Made by a program: the position numbers and the translations under genes
Notes under the pieces: generated by a model
Told to the model about the DNA's origin: nothing
The model's input: the letters and a program-made list of their open reading frames with translations, nothing else
Database searches by the model: none
Shown: one piece after another, positions 26,147 to 34,982 of the stretch
Layout: each line of letters starts with the position of its first letter
How positions within the stretch are numbered: the first letter of the stretch is position 1
Assembly: GCF_947492715.1 (NCBI RefSeq)
Contig: NZ_CANLNS010000003.1
Coordinates: forward strand, 186,001 to 250,000
Source of the DNA: an uncultured Psychroserpens sp.
Lineage (GTDB): Bacteria; Bacteroidota; Bacteroidia; Flavobacteriales; Flavobacteriaceae
DNA length: 64,000 bases
Direction: 5' to 3'

Positions 26147-27124
26147 TTAGTGCTCAGGTTTTCTATAAACACCAAAAACAAAATCTGAAGGGTTGTGTTT
26201 TAAATACTCATCTTCAAATTCAAAAATAGCATCAAGAGCTTTTGTCTTTTCGTCATCTAGATCGATAAAATGATGAGAAATATCTTTAAGAGCATTCATT
26301 AAAATATTCCCACCATAGGGCTTTTCTATAATCACCTTAAAGTGCTTATTGATTGAAGGCATGATGCTAGATGAATCGACACATTCTGAAGGATCTGCAA
26401 TAATCATTCTTAGTAGTCCTGATCCCGAAAAGCTGTTTTTGTATAGTGAGGATTTATACCGTCTTCTGAATTTTTTAGGAAGCAATTGAATACCCTTGTT
26501 AATCTTCTGTATTTGTGCCTTTGGAAATTGCAAACGATTTGGTCCAACGTACTCGTTAATAACAAGTAAACCAGAACTCGTTAAGCAGGGAACTATTTTT
26601 TCTGACAATAAGGTATCCACGTGTCTAAAATGATGAAGTGAAGCATTAAAAAGTACAACATCATAGTGATCCTCTTTAAAACTGAAATTGTCAATATTAG
26701 AACATACAAATGAGATGTTTTGTAGATTGTTTTGTGCGGCCTTTTTCTCGGCTTGTGAAATTCTATATTCAGATAAGTCAACACAAGTAATGGCTTCAAA
26801 TTGCTTATATTGTGCCAACTCAAGTTCATGACTGCAAGTACCACTTCCTAGGGATAAGAGCTTTAAATTTGAATGATCTTTTAGGACAGTCTCCATGAGA
26901 TATTGCTTATAGTTTTGATGTTCATCATTGGTCATCATTTTATTCCAACGCTTTTTTACATATGGAATTTCCCACCAATTGGCACTAATTACAGCAGAAC
27001 TATTAAAAGCACTTTTTGTACGCGCATTATTTTGAAAGGTAAATTTGGAAAGAATAAAATCCCAACCTCTTTGCTTACCTTTTAATAAGGTGTCTTTAAA
27101 ATCGTCTAATGTAATTAATCTCAT
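26147..27124 (-). CDS. Class I SAM-dependent methyltransferase
   Basis: 325 aa. Motif I LLSLGSGTCSHELEL (near 94-108), the acidic loop ITCVDLSEYRI, and YDVVLFNASLHHF (motif IV) mark a Rossmann methyltransferase. N-terminal ~75 residues (LLKGKQRGWDFILSKFTF) and a long C-terminal part (with PYGGNILMNALKDI and the YRKPEH end) are family-specific. The substrate is unknown; the HHFRH segment is typical for small-molecule or lipid methyltransferases. Convergent with the UDG-like gene, with 6 bp between stops, and divergent from the DEAD-box helicase. Confidence 0.87.
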   Translation of the reverse strand: MRLITLDDFKDTLLKGKQRGWDFILSKFTFQNNARTKSAFNSSAVISANWWEIPYVKKRWNKMMTNDEHQNYKQYLMETVLKDHSNLKLLSLGSGTCSHELELAQYKQFEAITCVDLSEYRISQAEKKAAQNNLQNISFVCSNIDNFSFKEDHYDVVLFNASLHHFRHVDTLLSEKIVPCLTSSGLLVINEYVGPNRLQFPKAQIQKINKGIQLLPKKFRRRYKSSLYKNSFSGSGLLRMIIADPSECVDSSSIMPSINKHFKVIIEKPYGGNILMNALKDISHHFIDLDDEKTKALDAIFEFEDEYLKHNPSDFVFGVYRKPEH

Positions 27125-27242
27125 ATCGAAACTTACAGCAATCCTGTATTACAAAGTTAACCAATAGACATGCAGACAAAAATTAAAACAGATTATTTTT
27201 TTAACTAAATGAAATATGTAGAGTTAACAAGCAAATAAGCAG

Positions 27243-27250
27243 TACCTTTG
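27243..27250 (+). promoter_or_regulatory. Putative -7 element for the DEAD-box helicase operon
   Basis: TACCTTTG matches TAnnTTTG, 71 bp before the helicase ATG. The roughly 65-nt leader it would leave is long enough to hold the cold-responsive untranslated region often found before such helicases, though no structure was resolved by eye. Confidence 0.45.
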
Positions 27251-27321
27251 TTTAAAATAAGAGAGATGATGTTATAATTAAGAGTCATCTTAAATGCCAA
27301 TAATAGGCCCAATTAATTTTT

Positions 27322-28608
27322 ATGTCATTTCAATCTTTAGGCTTATCTGACGCCTTGTTAAAAGCAATTAGCAAAAAAGGATACACGACACCTAGTCCAA
27401 TACAAGAAAAAGCAATTCCTCCAATTTTGGAAGGTCGAGACGTGTTAGCTTCGGCTCAAACAGGAACTGGTAAAACTGCAGGCTTTACATTGCCACTATT
27501 ACATTATTTATCAGAAAACCCTAAAGATAAGTTTAGACCAATTCGTGCTCTAATTTTAACGCCAACAAGAGAGCTGGCGGCTCAAGTTTATGAAAGCGTT
27601 AAAGATTATAGCGAGTTTTTAAATATTAAAAGCGCAGTTATCTTCGGAGGTGTCAATCAGAAACCTCAGGTTGCAACACTTCGCAGAGGTGTTGATGTGT
27701 TAGTGGCGACACCAGGACGTTTGCTGGATTTACAGAATCAGAATCTATTATCTATTAAGCGTGTTGAAGTCTTTGTATTAGATGAAGCCGATAGAATGTT
27801 AGACATGGGTTTTTTACGAGATATTGAACGTGTTATGAACTTAATGCCAAATAAGCGTCAAAACTTAATGTTCTCGGCAACCTTTTCAAAAGATATTAGG
27901 AAATTAGCAAACAGTATTCTTAATCAGCCAGTGCAAGTTGAAGCGACGCCAGAAAATTCTACAGTAGAAGCGATTTCGCAAAAAGTATATCGCGTGGCTA
28001 AAAACAAAAAAACAGACCTTATTATTAAACTAATTTCCGATGGCAATTGGAAACAAGCATTAGTTTTTACACGAACCAAGCATGGCGCTAATCGATTAAC
28101 AAAAAAGATGATCTCTGCAGGTATTAGTGCTGCTGCGATTCATGGCAATAAAAGTCAAGGTGCACGAACCAAGGCTTTGGCTGGTTTTAAAAAAGGAACG
28201 GTTAGAGTATTGGTAGCAACAGATATTGCAGCTCGCGGATTAGATATTCCATTGTTACCTCATGTTGTAAACTTTGAATTACCTAATATTTCTGAAGATT
28301 ATGTGCATAGAATAGGAAGAACGGGTAGAGCTGGGGCCAATGGTCAGGCATTATCTTTAGTGAGTGCCGATGAGACGTTATACCTTAAAAATATTGAAAA
28401 ACTAATAGGAGAACGTATTGAAGTAGAAATTATTGAAGGCTTTGAACCCGATCCAAATGCATCTACCGAGCCTATTAAACCTGGACAAAATAGACAAGGG
28501 AGTAATAATTCTAGAAAATCTAAGTCTCATAATTCTGGAAGAAATCAAAATAGAAATAGACGAAATAAAAACACGAATTCAAGGAGGCATAACGATAAAC
28601 GTAATTAA
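27322..28608 (+). CDS. DEAD-box RNA helicase (RhlE-like)
   Basis: 428 aa. Q-motif ([15 protein letters not shown]), Walker A AQTGTGKT (45-52), PTRELAAQ, Walker [17 protein letters not shown], and the [10 protein letters not shown] motif VI are intact. A basic, Asn/Arg-rich tail (about 375-428, [22 protein letters not shown]) probably gives non-specific RNA binding. It acts in ribosome assembly or RNA turnover. Two small genes follow with 1-bp spacing and a 1-bp overlap, forming an operon. Confidence 0.96.
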   Translation: MSFQSLGLSDALLKAISKKGYTTPSPIQEKAIPPILEGRDVLASAQTGTGKTAGFTLPLLHYLSENPKDKFRPIRALILTPTRELAAQVYESVKDYSEFLNIKSAVIFGGVNQKPQVATLRRGVDVLVATPGRLLDLQNQNLLSIKRVEVFVLDEADRMLDMGFLRDIERVMNLMPNKRQNLMFSATFSKDIRKLANSILNQPVQVEATPENSTVEAISQKVYRVAKNKKTDLIIKLISDGNWKQALVFTRTKHGANRLTKKMISAGISAAAIHGNKSQGARTKALAGFKKGTVRVLVATDIAARGLDIPLLPHVVNFELPNISEDYVHRIGRTGRAGANGQALSLVSADETLYLKNIEKLIGERIEVEIIEGFEPDPNASTEPIKPGQNRQGSNNSRKSKSHNSGRNQNRNRRNKNTNSRRHNDKRN

Positions 28609-28609
28609 A

Positions 28610-28825
28610 ATGACACCTGTTTTAAAAGCGAAAATAATTAAGATTTGTGATGAAAAAATCGCTAAAAAAGGAACTAGCGTAGGTGTCTCATTTTATGCTT
28701 TTTTCAAGAATAAGAATGACACTCCAGAACTTTTGATGGAAGCTGCAACATGGTGGATTGAAACACATCAATTAGACCATTTCGAAAAAGCAATAAAAAT
28801 CAAAAATCTTGTATTAAAGAGCTAA
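28610..28825 (+). CDS. Small DUF6500-family protein
   Basis: 71 aa starting at ATG 28610, one base after the helicase stop; a longer in-frame opening upstream lies inside the helicase gene and is not needed. The sequence MTPVLKAKIIKICDEKIAKK, VGVSFYAFFKNKNDTPELL and TWWIETHQLDHFEKAIKI matches small proteins grouped as DUF6500. No known biochemical role. The stop overlaps the next ATG (TAATG), so translation is coupled with the VF530 gene. Confidence 0.82.
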   Translation: MTPVLKAKIIKICDEKIAKKGTSVGVSFYAFFKNKNDTPELLMEAATWWIETHQLDHFEKAIKIKNLVLKS

Positions 28826-29064
28826 TGGCAACTCAAAAAAACAACCCATTACATGGTGTGAATTTAGAACAAATTGTAACCGAACTAGAAGCGCATTACG
28901 GATGGGAGTATATGGGACATCAAATTAATATTAGATGTTTTACTCACGATCCATCCGTAAAATCTAGCTTAAAGTTCTTAAGACGTACGCCTTGGGCTAG
29001 AGCCAAAGTTGAACGTTTGTATTTGGATATGTTACAGAAAAACCCATCTAAAAGACCTCTTTAA
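28825..29064 (+). CDS. VF530-family (DUF2132) putative DNA-binding protein
   Basis: 79 aa. NPLHGVNLEQIVTELEAHYGW, IRCFTHDPSVKSSLKFLR and TPWARAKVERLYL are the conserved blocks of the VF530 family, named after the Vibrio fischeri protein whose structure suggests DNA binding. Last gene of the helicase operon. It converges with, and overlaps by 17 bp, a small leftward ORF. Confidence 0.92.
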   Translation: MATQKNNPLHGVNLEQIVTELEAHYGWEYMGHQINIRCFTHDPSVKSSLKFLRRTPWARAKVERLYLDMLQKNPSKRPL

Positions 29065-29224
29065 GAGTGTCTTCATCTTCTTCGTCTTCTCGTTTTTCTA
29101 CTTGTTCTATTAGATGTTTTGGTAAATTGTCTTTTTGATTAAATTGTATTGGGAATGGGACAATACAAGCTAAAAAAATCATAAAAATCAAGGCCATTAG
29201 CCTTAAGGTTTTTTTTATCTTCAT
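29048..29224 (-). CDS. Possible 58-aa membrane or secreted peptide with acidic tail
   Basis: An ATG at 29224 opens 58 codons: a basic start (KIKKTLR), a hydrophobic stretch with LMALIFMIFLACIVP (9-23, an AxxC but no good lipobox), and an acidic tail (EKREDEEDEDTLKE). It fits the gap between the VF530 gene and the next leftward gene and overlaps VF530 by 17 bp at the 3' end. The signal/anchor-plus-charged-tail layout is more gene-like than chance, but there is no homology I can name. Confidence 0.4.
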   Translation of the reverse strand: MKIKKTLRLMALIFMIFLACIVPFPIQFNQKDNLPKHLIEQVEKREDEEDEDTLKEVF

Positions 29225-29306
29225 AGTATATTGAATGAAAGAGCAGTCAAACGGTTGTTTGACGCTATTAGCAAAAAGTAAACTCCAATGGAGTTAGTGA
29301 ACTCTA

Positions 29307-29681
29307 TTATACTATGTGGTTGTGGTAAAAAGTTTTGTTGTGATACAAGGCGTACACTTCGGAGTGAAGTTTCTTAAACTTTATATTAAATGCTTTATTT
29401 GTATAAGATTTAAAAGCGGTAACTTGATTATGACTATGGAAAAGTCTAATCGCATAAAAAGAAAAGTTTACCTGATTATTTAAACAGCTTATAAGGGACT
29501 CTGAGGCTTTCTGAAATGATATGGAAAAGCGCGAATTATTACTAGATTGACCAACAACTAAAGTCGTTTTTACCCCCTCAATTTGCGGTTGTAATTCTAC
29601 GCCAGAAAAAGAGCCTAAACCGACTAGCAGTGTTAGCCCAAAACATAAAAGGCTTAATTTTTTCAACGGTTGCATATTCAA
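29307..29681 (-). CDS. Small secreted protein of unknown function
   Basis: 124 aa. A probable signal peptide (basic MNMQPLKK then LSLLCFGLTLLVGLGSFSG) is followed by about 95 residues rich in Ser, Asn, Phe and His, with a Tyr/His-rich end. No known domain. It starts 18 bp after trmL on the same strand and may be the last gene transcribed from the trp/trmL unit. Confidence 0.55.
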   Translation of the reverse strand: MNMQPLKKLSLLCFGLTLLVGLGSFSGVELQPQIEGVKTTLVVGQSSNNSRFSISFQKASESLISCLNNQVNFSFYAIRLFHSHNQVTAFKSYTNKAFNIKFKKLHSEVYALYHNKTFYHNHIV

Positions 29682-29699
29682 ATATAACGAATATATAAT

Positions 29700-30167
29700 C
29701 TAATAATCATAAATATTACCTAATTGTCTCAAACCCTCAAAGACCACAATACTCACGGCATTGGCTAGATTTAAACTTCTAACATGTTCATTGTTTATGG
29801 GTATTTTATATAACTGTTGTTGCTGTTGTTCAATTAAAGGTTTAGGTAGGCCAACAGATTCTTTTCCAAAGACCATAAACAAATCATTTTGAAACGGTAT
29901 ATCCCAGTGTGGTGAAGAACCATGACTTGATAGAAACACAAATTTTGCATTTTTATGTACATTGAAAAAACCCTCAATAGATTCGTATATATGTACATCT
30001 AAATGTTGCCAATAATCCAATCCAGCTCTTTTAAGTCGGCTGTCACTCAATTCGAAACCAAAGGGTTTTACCAGATGTAACTTAGAGCCAGAGGCTAGGG
30101 CCAACCTTCCTATGTTACCTGTATTGTTTGGAATTTCGGGTTCTATAAGAACAATATTTAATGGCAT
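29700..30167 (-). CDS. trmL: tRNA (cytidine/uridine(34)-2'-O)-methyltransferase TrmL
   Basis: 155 aa, the minimal SPOUT methyltransferase TrmL (YibK), which 2'-O-methylates the wobble base of tRNA-Leu isoacceptors. Conserved: IEPEIPNNTGNIGRLALA at the N-terminus, RLKRAGLDYW, and the trefoil-knot SAM site VFGKESVGLP and IPINNEHVRSLNLANAVSIV. It lies 25 bp after trpA, so read-through from the trp operon is plausible. Confidence 0.95.
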   Translation of the reverse strand: MPLNIVLIEPEIPNNTGNIGRLALASGSKLHLVKPFGFELSDSRLKRAGLDYWQHLDVHIYESIEGFFNVHKNAKFVFLSSHGSSPHWDIPFQNDLFMVFGKESVGLPKPLIEQQQQQLYKIPINNEHVRSLNLANAVSIVVFEGLRQLGNIYDY

Positions 30168-30192
30168 AATGTAATGTTGTTTATATGTTCTT

Positions 30193-30960
30193 TTATTTAT
30201 TCAGAATAGACGCTGTAAATTCTCCTATTTTATTAGTGCCAGCATGTTTTAAGTGCTTTATAAATGCACTACCAATAATAGCGCCTTTTGCGTATTGCGT
30301 TGCTTGGGTAAATGTTTCGTTATTTGAGATGCCAAAACCTACAATTTGTGGATTTTTTAGTTTCATGTCTGCGATGCGTTTAAAGTATGTTGTTTGCTCA
30401 GTTCCAAACCCAGAATTACTTCCTGTGACACTCGCTGTACTTACCATATATATAAATCCTTTCGATATAGAATCTATAAATTTGATACGATCTATTGAGG
30501 TTTGCGGTGTAATTAAGAAGACATTAATTAAGCCATGTCTATCAAAAATAGCTTTATAGTGTTCATTGAATACATCAACAGGCAAATCAGGAATGATAAG
30601 ACCATCAATACCAATCTCTTGACATTTAGCACAAAAAGCCTCAACGCCATATTGCAACATAGGGTTAAAATATCCCATAAGAATTAACGGGATAGAAACC
30701 GTTTTGCGAATGTCTTTTAATTGGTTAAAGAGTACATTTGTGGTCATTCCATTTTCTAAGGCTTGAGTTGAACTCGCTTGTATTGTTGGTCCATCGGCTA
30801 ATGGATCGCTAAATGGCAATCCGATCTCAATCATATCTGCACCATTTTTTTCGAGACTTTGGATAATAGACGCGGTATCTTCCAGACTAGGATAACCAGC
30901 AGTGAAATATATAGATAAGAGTTTGTGATTCTCTTGAAGTTTTTTCTGTATTCTATTCAT
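30193..30960 (-). CDS. trpA: Tryptophan synthase alpha chain
   Basis: 255 aa. Splits indole-3-glycerol phosphate to indole, which is passed to TrpB. The signature MIEIGLPFSDPLADGP carries the catalytic Glu45 and Asp56, with GLIIPDLPV, STASVTGSN and VGFGISN (phosphate site) later. The start codon lies inside the end of the GHL10-like gene (8-bp overlap). The gene is thus separated from trpB by two lipoprotein genes but clearly in the same operon. Confidence 0.97.
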   Translation of the reverse strand: MNRIQKKLQENHKLLSIYFTAGYPSLEDTASIIQSLEKNGADMIEIGLPFSDPLADGPTIQASSTQALENGMTTNVLFNQLKDIRKTVSIPLILMGYFNPMLQYGVEAFCAKCQEIGIDGLIIPDLPVDVFNEHYKAIFDRHGLINVFLITPQTSIDRIKFIDSISKGFIYMVSTASVTGSNSGFGTEQTTYFKRIADMKLKNPQIVGFGISNNETFTQATQYAKGAIIGSAFIKHLKHAGTNKIGEFTASILNK

Positions 30961-32041
30961 TTTTAAACTCTTCTTTTAACTTTATAAATACGGACTTTTG
31001 TTCGTCACTTAAATTATCGGCTGTAAAAAATGAAAACCCTTTTGCTCCTTTTTCTTTAACGAGCCGAATAGCTTTCTCTAAATCTTTAGGATTAGTTAGG
31101 GCAGGACTATAGAGGCCAGCATAAATTGGAAACTCCACATCCTTGACCCCTTGTTCAATAGCAAAACCAATCCAATTCACATTTTCTCTATAAAAATTAT
31201 TATAAACCATTGGGAAGGCTGAATCTAAGTTCCAATCGTTCCATGCTTGTCTTACCATTTGACGCGACATTTCAGGAAAAGGAAAAACTGCTGCACTCAT
31301 TTTTTGCTCATGCTTATGCGCAATATCTACAAGTTCATTAACTAAAGATGTAATCGCATTTAAGCGATACTGACGCCATTCTGTACTGAGTTCTGGATGT
31401 GCTAAATCTAGAGGGTCTTTTCCGAAAATTGCTTTAAATCCTTCGCGTGCAATGGGATGATAGCCATAGTCATATTCTGGCATTTCGGTATTTTGAACTA
31501 GCCCATACTTTGGTTGTAAATCTGCACCTAAAATAACATCGACATAACGCACATAATCTAAATGAATCGAGGCAAGCCCTTTAATTTTCGCAAGTTCTTT
31601 TACATTATTTTTGATATAGTCTCTGGCTTCAGGATGAAAAGGGCTAAGCCATTGATAGTAATCTACGTAAGCCCTATATTCTAATGAGTTTTTACCTTTT
31701 CGATTAACGGCGTACCATTCGGGATGTTTATTTGCTGTTGTATCATTTGGTCTATTTAAAGTCCACATCCATGCATGGATTTTGATGTTTCTTTTTTCAG
31801 CGATCGGAATGAGTTGTCTATAGAAATCAGGACTACCGCCAACGAGGACTTCAGAGATTCCTAAAGTATCATAAGAAGCTAATTTAGTTTCCCACTTTTC
31901 TTTATTAAACACGCCTCCTGGGTTGGTCCAAGTTGCAAAAATAAATTTGTCCTTAACCATTTCAGTAGGTTTTGGAACTTCTTGCTTTTCTTTGCAAGAC
32001 ATGACGAAAAATACAGTGAGAATTAGTGTTAGATATTTCAT
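30953..32041 (-). CDS. Lipoprotein glycoside-hydrolase-like protein (GHL10-type)
   Basis: 362 aa. Lipoprotein signal with lipobox VMSC (Cys16). The following TIM-barrel-like domain (about 30-355) reads FIFATWTNPGG, ISEVLVGGSPDFYRQLIPIAEKRNIKIHAW, ASIHLDYVRYVD and AVFPFPEMSRQMVRQAWNDW, the pattern of glycosyl-hydrolase-like family 10 proteins (GHL10, YngK-related). The Asp in HLDYVRY and acidic residues on later strands are candidate catalytic groups. Likely on the envelope surface or periplasmic side. It sits between CBM9-like and trpA with overlaps of 4 and 8 bp, an unexpected place for a sugar-active protein. Confidence 0.83.
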   Translation of the reverse strand: MKYLTLILTVFFVMSCKEKQEVPKPTEMVKDKFIFATWTNPGGVFNKEKWETKLASYDTLGISEVLVGGSPDFYRQLIPIAEKRNIKIHAWMWTLNRPNDTTANKHPEWYAVNRKGKNSLEYRAYVDYYQWLSPFHPEARDYIKNNVKELAKIKGLASIHLDYVRYVDVILGADLQPKYGLVQNTEMPEYDYGYHPIAREGFKAIFGKDPLDLAHPELSTEWRQYRLNAITSLVNELVDIAHKHEQKMSAAVFPFPEMSRQMVRQAWNDWNLDSAFPMVYNNFYRENVNWIGFAIEQGVKDVEFPIYAGLYSPALTNPKDLEKAIRLVKEKGAKGFSFFTADNLSDEQKSVFIKLKEEFKNE

Positions 32042-33132
32042 ATCGATTTTAGTGTTCCCTCTTGATTAATAATATAGACTTTATCAGAATTAGGGCTTTT
32101 AATTTTGTATTCAAAACCAAAAAGTGTTTTATAAAATACAGCGTTTAGGCTTTTGTTTTCGTCATAAGTTACTAATAGTGGTTTCGAGTTGCTGTTTATG
32201 TCTTCTAATAAAAACTTAAGTGCTCCATATCTTGTTTTTCGAAACAAGGCATAAGCTGTTTGTTTAATATCTAGATCTTCGTCTTGGATAAATACAATGT
32301 CGCGAGATGAGGAGGCTTCTGTAAACTGTAGGTAACCCCATTTTTCGGGTTCATGCATGTTAATGACCTTTTGATTACTCCATACCCAATTGTATTCTCT
32401 TAGAAATTTATCCTTCTCCTTCTTACGATGATATTGATCATCAATTATATCATGATCCCATTGTACTCTTGAAAAATTAATTCGCCATTGCTCTCCTTCG
32501 GTTGGTAAGGTTTGTGGTCTGTTTTTTAAACCAATAAAAGGCTTTAAGGGAATGGCCATTTCAACCGTCCAAATAGAGTCCTTATCACTAGGGTTATTTA
32601 ATGTCCCATGAATTTTGACGGCTGTTTTTAAATTATCGAGATTCCATTGAAAATTCGCTTTGCCACCAATTCTATAGGGCTTGTTTAAATACAAATCCCA
32701 AACCGTATTTAAAGCATTCATTTCAATTTCACCATATCCTATACCATCACCTGTTGGATCTAGAAACACTTCAAAATCATTATTGTAATATATGATGGTA
32801 TCGCGTTGTTTTAAGGTTCCCCAAATATGTGGTTCATTTAATTGGGCGTAAACATAGAGAAAAGTATTGTCCCAAAGCATTTTAACTTTTGTATCAAATT
32901 TAGGCGTTTTAATCCCTTCGATATCAATGAATTTATCGGTAAAACTAGATTGTTTCCAACTTTCTTCATTAGCATTTCCATCTATAGTTATTGGATTTAT
33001 AGATTTTGAAACAATATAATGCTTTGGCTTCACGATGTCATCAATAACAGAAACCTGTAATGGTTCTATCTGCTGTTTTTCATTACAGGAACAAATGCAA
33101 GCGCATAAAATGATGTATATATAATATTTCAT
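32038..33132 (-). CDS. Lipoprotein with CBM9-like carbohydrate-binding domain
   Basis: 364 aa. Lipoprotein signal ending CSC (Cys16). The CBM9-like beta-sandwich (about 48-270) shows ITIDGNANEESWKQSSFTDKF, VKMLWDNTFLYVYAQLNEPHI, YYNNDFEVFLDP, WTVEMAIPLKPF and WRINFSRVQWDHD, typical of the DOMON/CBM9 fold. A ~90-residue C-terminal region follows. It overlaps trpB by 1 bp and the GHL10-like gene by 4 bp. Together these two lipoproteins look like a binding protein and its enzyme. Confidence 0.85.
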   Translation of the reverse strand: MKYYIYIILCACICSCNEKQQIEPLQVSVIDDIVKPKHYIVSKSINPITIDGNANEESWKQSSFTDKFIDIEGIKTPKFDTKVKMLWDNTFLYVYAQLNEPHIWGTLKQRDTIIYYNNDFEVFLDPTGDGIGYGEIEMNALNTVWDLYLNKPYRIGGKANFQWNLDNLKTAVKIHGTLNNPSDKDSIWTVEMAIPLKPFIGLKNRPQTLPTEGEQWRINFSRVQWDHDIIDDQYHRKKEKDKFLREYNWVWSNQKVINMHEPEKWGYLQFTEASSSRDIVFIQDEDLDIKQTAYALFRKTRYGALKFLLEDINSNSKPLLVTYDENKSLNAVFYKTLFGFEYKIKSPNSDKVYIINQEGTLKSI

Positions 33133-34313
33133 TAATAACTAAAATAATCAATATAATTCTGTAAATCTTTATCACCGCGTCCAGAAAGGTTGATAATTAC
33201 AATGTCATCTGGTTCAAATGTTTTTTGTTCAAGAACAGCAAATGCATGCGAACTTTCTATGGCAGGAATAATACCTTCCAACTGACTTAACTCTAATCCA
33301 GCAGTCATGGCTTGGTCATCTGTAATGGATATGAACTCGGCACGACCAGAAGTATAGAGGTGTGCATGCATTGGTCCAACACCTGGATAATCCAATCCGG
33401 CAGAAATAGAATAAGGCTCTGTAATTTGCCCATCATGGGTTTGCATTAATAAGGTTTTACTTCCATGAATAATACCTTCACGACCTAAGGCTGAGGTAGC
33501 AGCGCTTTCACCAGAGTGAATGCCTTTGCCAGCTGCTTCTACAGCAATAAGTTTAACGTCAATATCGTCTAAATAATGATAAAAAGCACCAGCAGCATTA
33601 CTGCCGCCACCAACGCAAGCTAATACATAGTTTGGTTTGGTTGTTCCTTCTTTTTCTTGAAGTTGCCATTGAATTTCTTCTGAAACTACAGCTTGAAAAC
33701 GAGCCACCATATCTGGATAGGGATGAGGGCCAACCACGCTACCAATAATATAATGCGTGTCTATGGGGTTGTTAATCCAGTCTCTAATTGCCTCGTTTGT
33801 AGCATCTTTAAGCGTCCGGCTTCCTGACAATGCAGGTCTCACTTCGGCACCTAACATTTTCATTCTTGCTACATTTGGCGCTTGACGAGCAATATCAACT
33901 TCTCCCATATATACAATGCAGGTCAATCCCATTAAAGCACAAACAGTTGCCGTCGCCACACCATGCTGACCAGCTCCAGTTTCGGCAATAATTCTTGATT
34001 TACCTAAACGTTGTGCCATTAGAATTTGCCCAATCGTATTATTGACTTTATGCGCTCCTGTATGATTTAAGTCTTCACGTTTAAGATAGATTTTTGTGTT
34101 GTATTTTTCGCTTAATCGCTTTGCAAAATAAAGAGGAGATGGTCTACCAACATAATCCTTGAGTAATTGATTAAATTCACTTTTAAATGAAGGCTCTGAC
34201 ATGATTTTAAGATAATTTTGCCGCAACTCTTCTACATTAGGATAGAGCATTTCTGGAATATATGCACCTCCAAATTTACCGTAATATCCTTTATCGTTAA
34301 TGTTATAACTCAT
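33132..34313 (-). CDS. trpB: Tryptophan synthase beta chain
   Basis: 393 aa. PLP enzyme joining indole and serine. KREDLNHTGAHKVNN holds the Schiff-base Lys89, and ETGAGQHGVATATVCALMG, CVGGGSNAAGAF (phosphate loop) and LDYPGVGPMHAHL are conserved. Length and N-terminus (YYGKFGGAYIPEML) fit the canonical TrpB1 type. Three bp separate it from trpF; it overlaps the CBM9-like gene by 1 bp downstream. Confidence 0.98.
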   Translation of the reverse strand: MSYNINDKGYYGKFGGAYIPEMLYPNVEELRQNYLKIMSEPSFKSEFNQLLKDYVGRPSPLYFAKRLSEKYNTKIYLKREDLNHTGAHKVNNTIGQILMAQRLGKSRIIAETGAGQHGVATATVCALMGLTCIVYMGEVDIARQAPNVARMKMLGAEVRPALSGSRTLKDATNEAIRDWINNPIDTHYIIGSVVGPHPYPDMVARFQAVVSEEIQWQLQEKEGTTKPNYVLACVGGGSNAAGAFYHYLDDIDVKLIAVEAAGKGIHSGESAATSALGREGIIHGSKTLLMQTHDGQITEPYSISAGLDYPGVGPMHAHLYTSGRAEFISITDDQAMTAGLELSQLEGIIPAIESSHAFAVLEQKTFEPDDIVIINLSGRGDKDLQNYIDYFSY

Positions 34314-34316
34314 GTT

Positions 34317-34982
34317 TTATTTTTTTGTTCCTCGAAAATTAATTGAAGCAACGTTTGTTCTGAATTGTTCTAATTCAAATATGTTTTTTAGTCCAGGTTT
34401 GATTTCAAATTTACTGTTTACATCAATGGCATAACAATATTTAGAAGCCTGAGTGGCTTTAAATTGTTTTAGGTTTTCTATTTCGCTATTACCAATACCA
34501 CCACTTAAAAAGTAAGGCTTGCTTGAAGGGTATTTGCTTAAGATATCCCAATTAAATGCGTACCCATTTCCGCCTGGTAATTTTCCTTTGGTATCGAATA
34601 AAAAATAATTGCAAAGCGACTCATAGGGTTGTAATACCGAAAAATCGAAATCATCTTTAATACTAAAAACTTTTATGATTTCAACCAAACTAAAGTTAGA
34701 GTCTGCAAACATTCGTATGAGTTCTTTAATGAATTCTGGCGATTCCTTACCATGTAATTGGACGGCTTGTAAATTGTGGGTCATGACTTTTTCTGCAATA
34801 CTTTCTAAAGAAGAGTTTACAAAAACACCAACTTTTTTTATTGAATCTGGCAATGTGGGAATTTCCCCATTAAAAAACCGACTAGACTTTTCGTAGAATA
34901 TAAACCCTAAATAATCGGGCCGCAATAGAGCAACCTCCTGAATATTATTTTTATAGTTCATGCCGCAGACTTTCAGTTTCAT
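34317..34982 (-). CDS. trpF: Phosphoribosylanthranilate isomerase
   Basis: 221 aa. KVCGMNYKNNI contains the catalytic Cys near residue 5, with YLGFIFYEKSSRF, VGVFVNSS, AVQLHGKESP, LFDTKGKLPGGNGYAFNW (catalytic Asp) and FLSGGIGNSEI all conserved. Start overlaps the trpC stop by 4 bp. Confidence 0.97.
   Translation of the reverse strand: MKLKVCGMNYKNNIQEVALLRPDYLGFIFYEKSSRFFNGEIPTLPDSIKKVGVFVNSSLESIAEKVMTHNLQAVQLHGKESPEFIKELIRMFADSNFSLVEIIKVFSIKDDFDFSVLQPYESLCNYFLFDTKGKLPGGNGYAFNWDILSKYPSSKPYFLSGGIGNSEIENLKQFKATQASKYCYAIDVNSKFEIKPGLKNIFELEQFRTNVASINFRGTKK

Noticed and set aside
30185-30559. Plus-strand ORF over trpA
   Set aside because: Antisense to a canonical trpA reading frame with no motif of its own.
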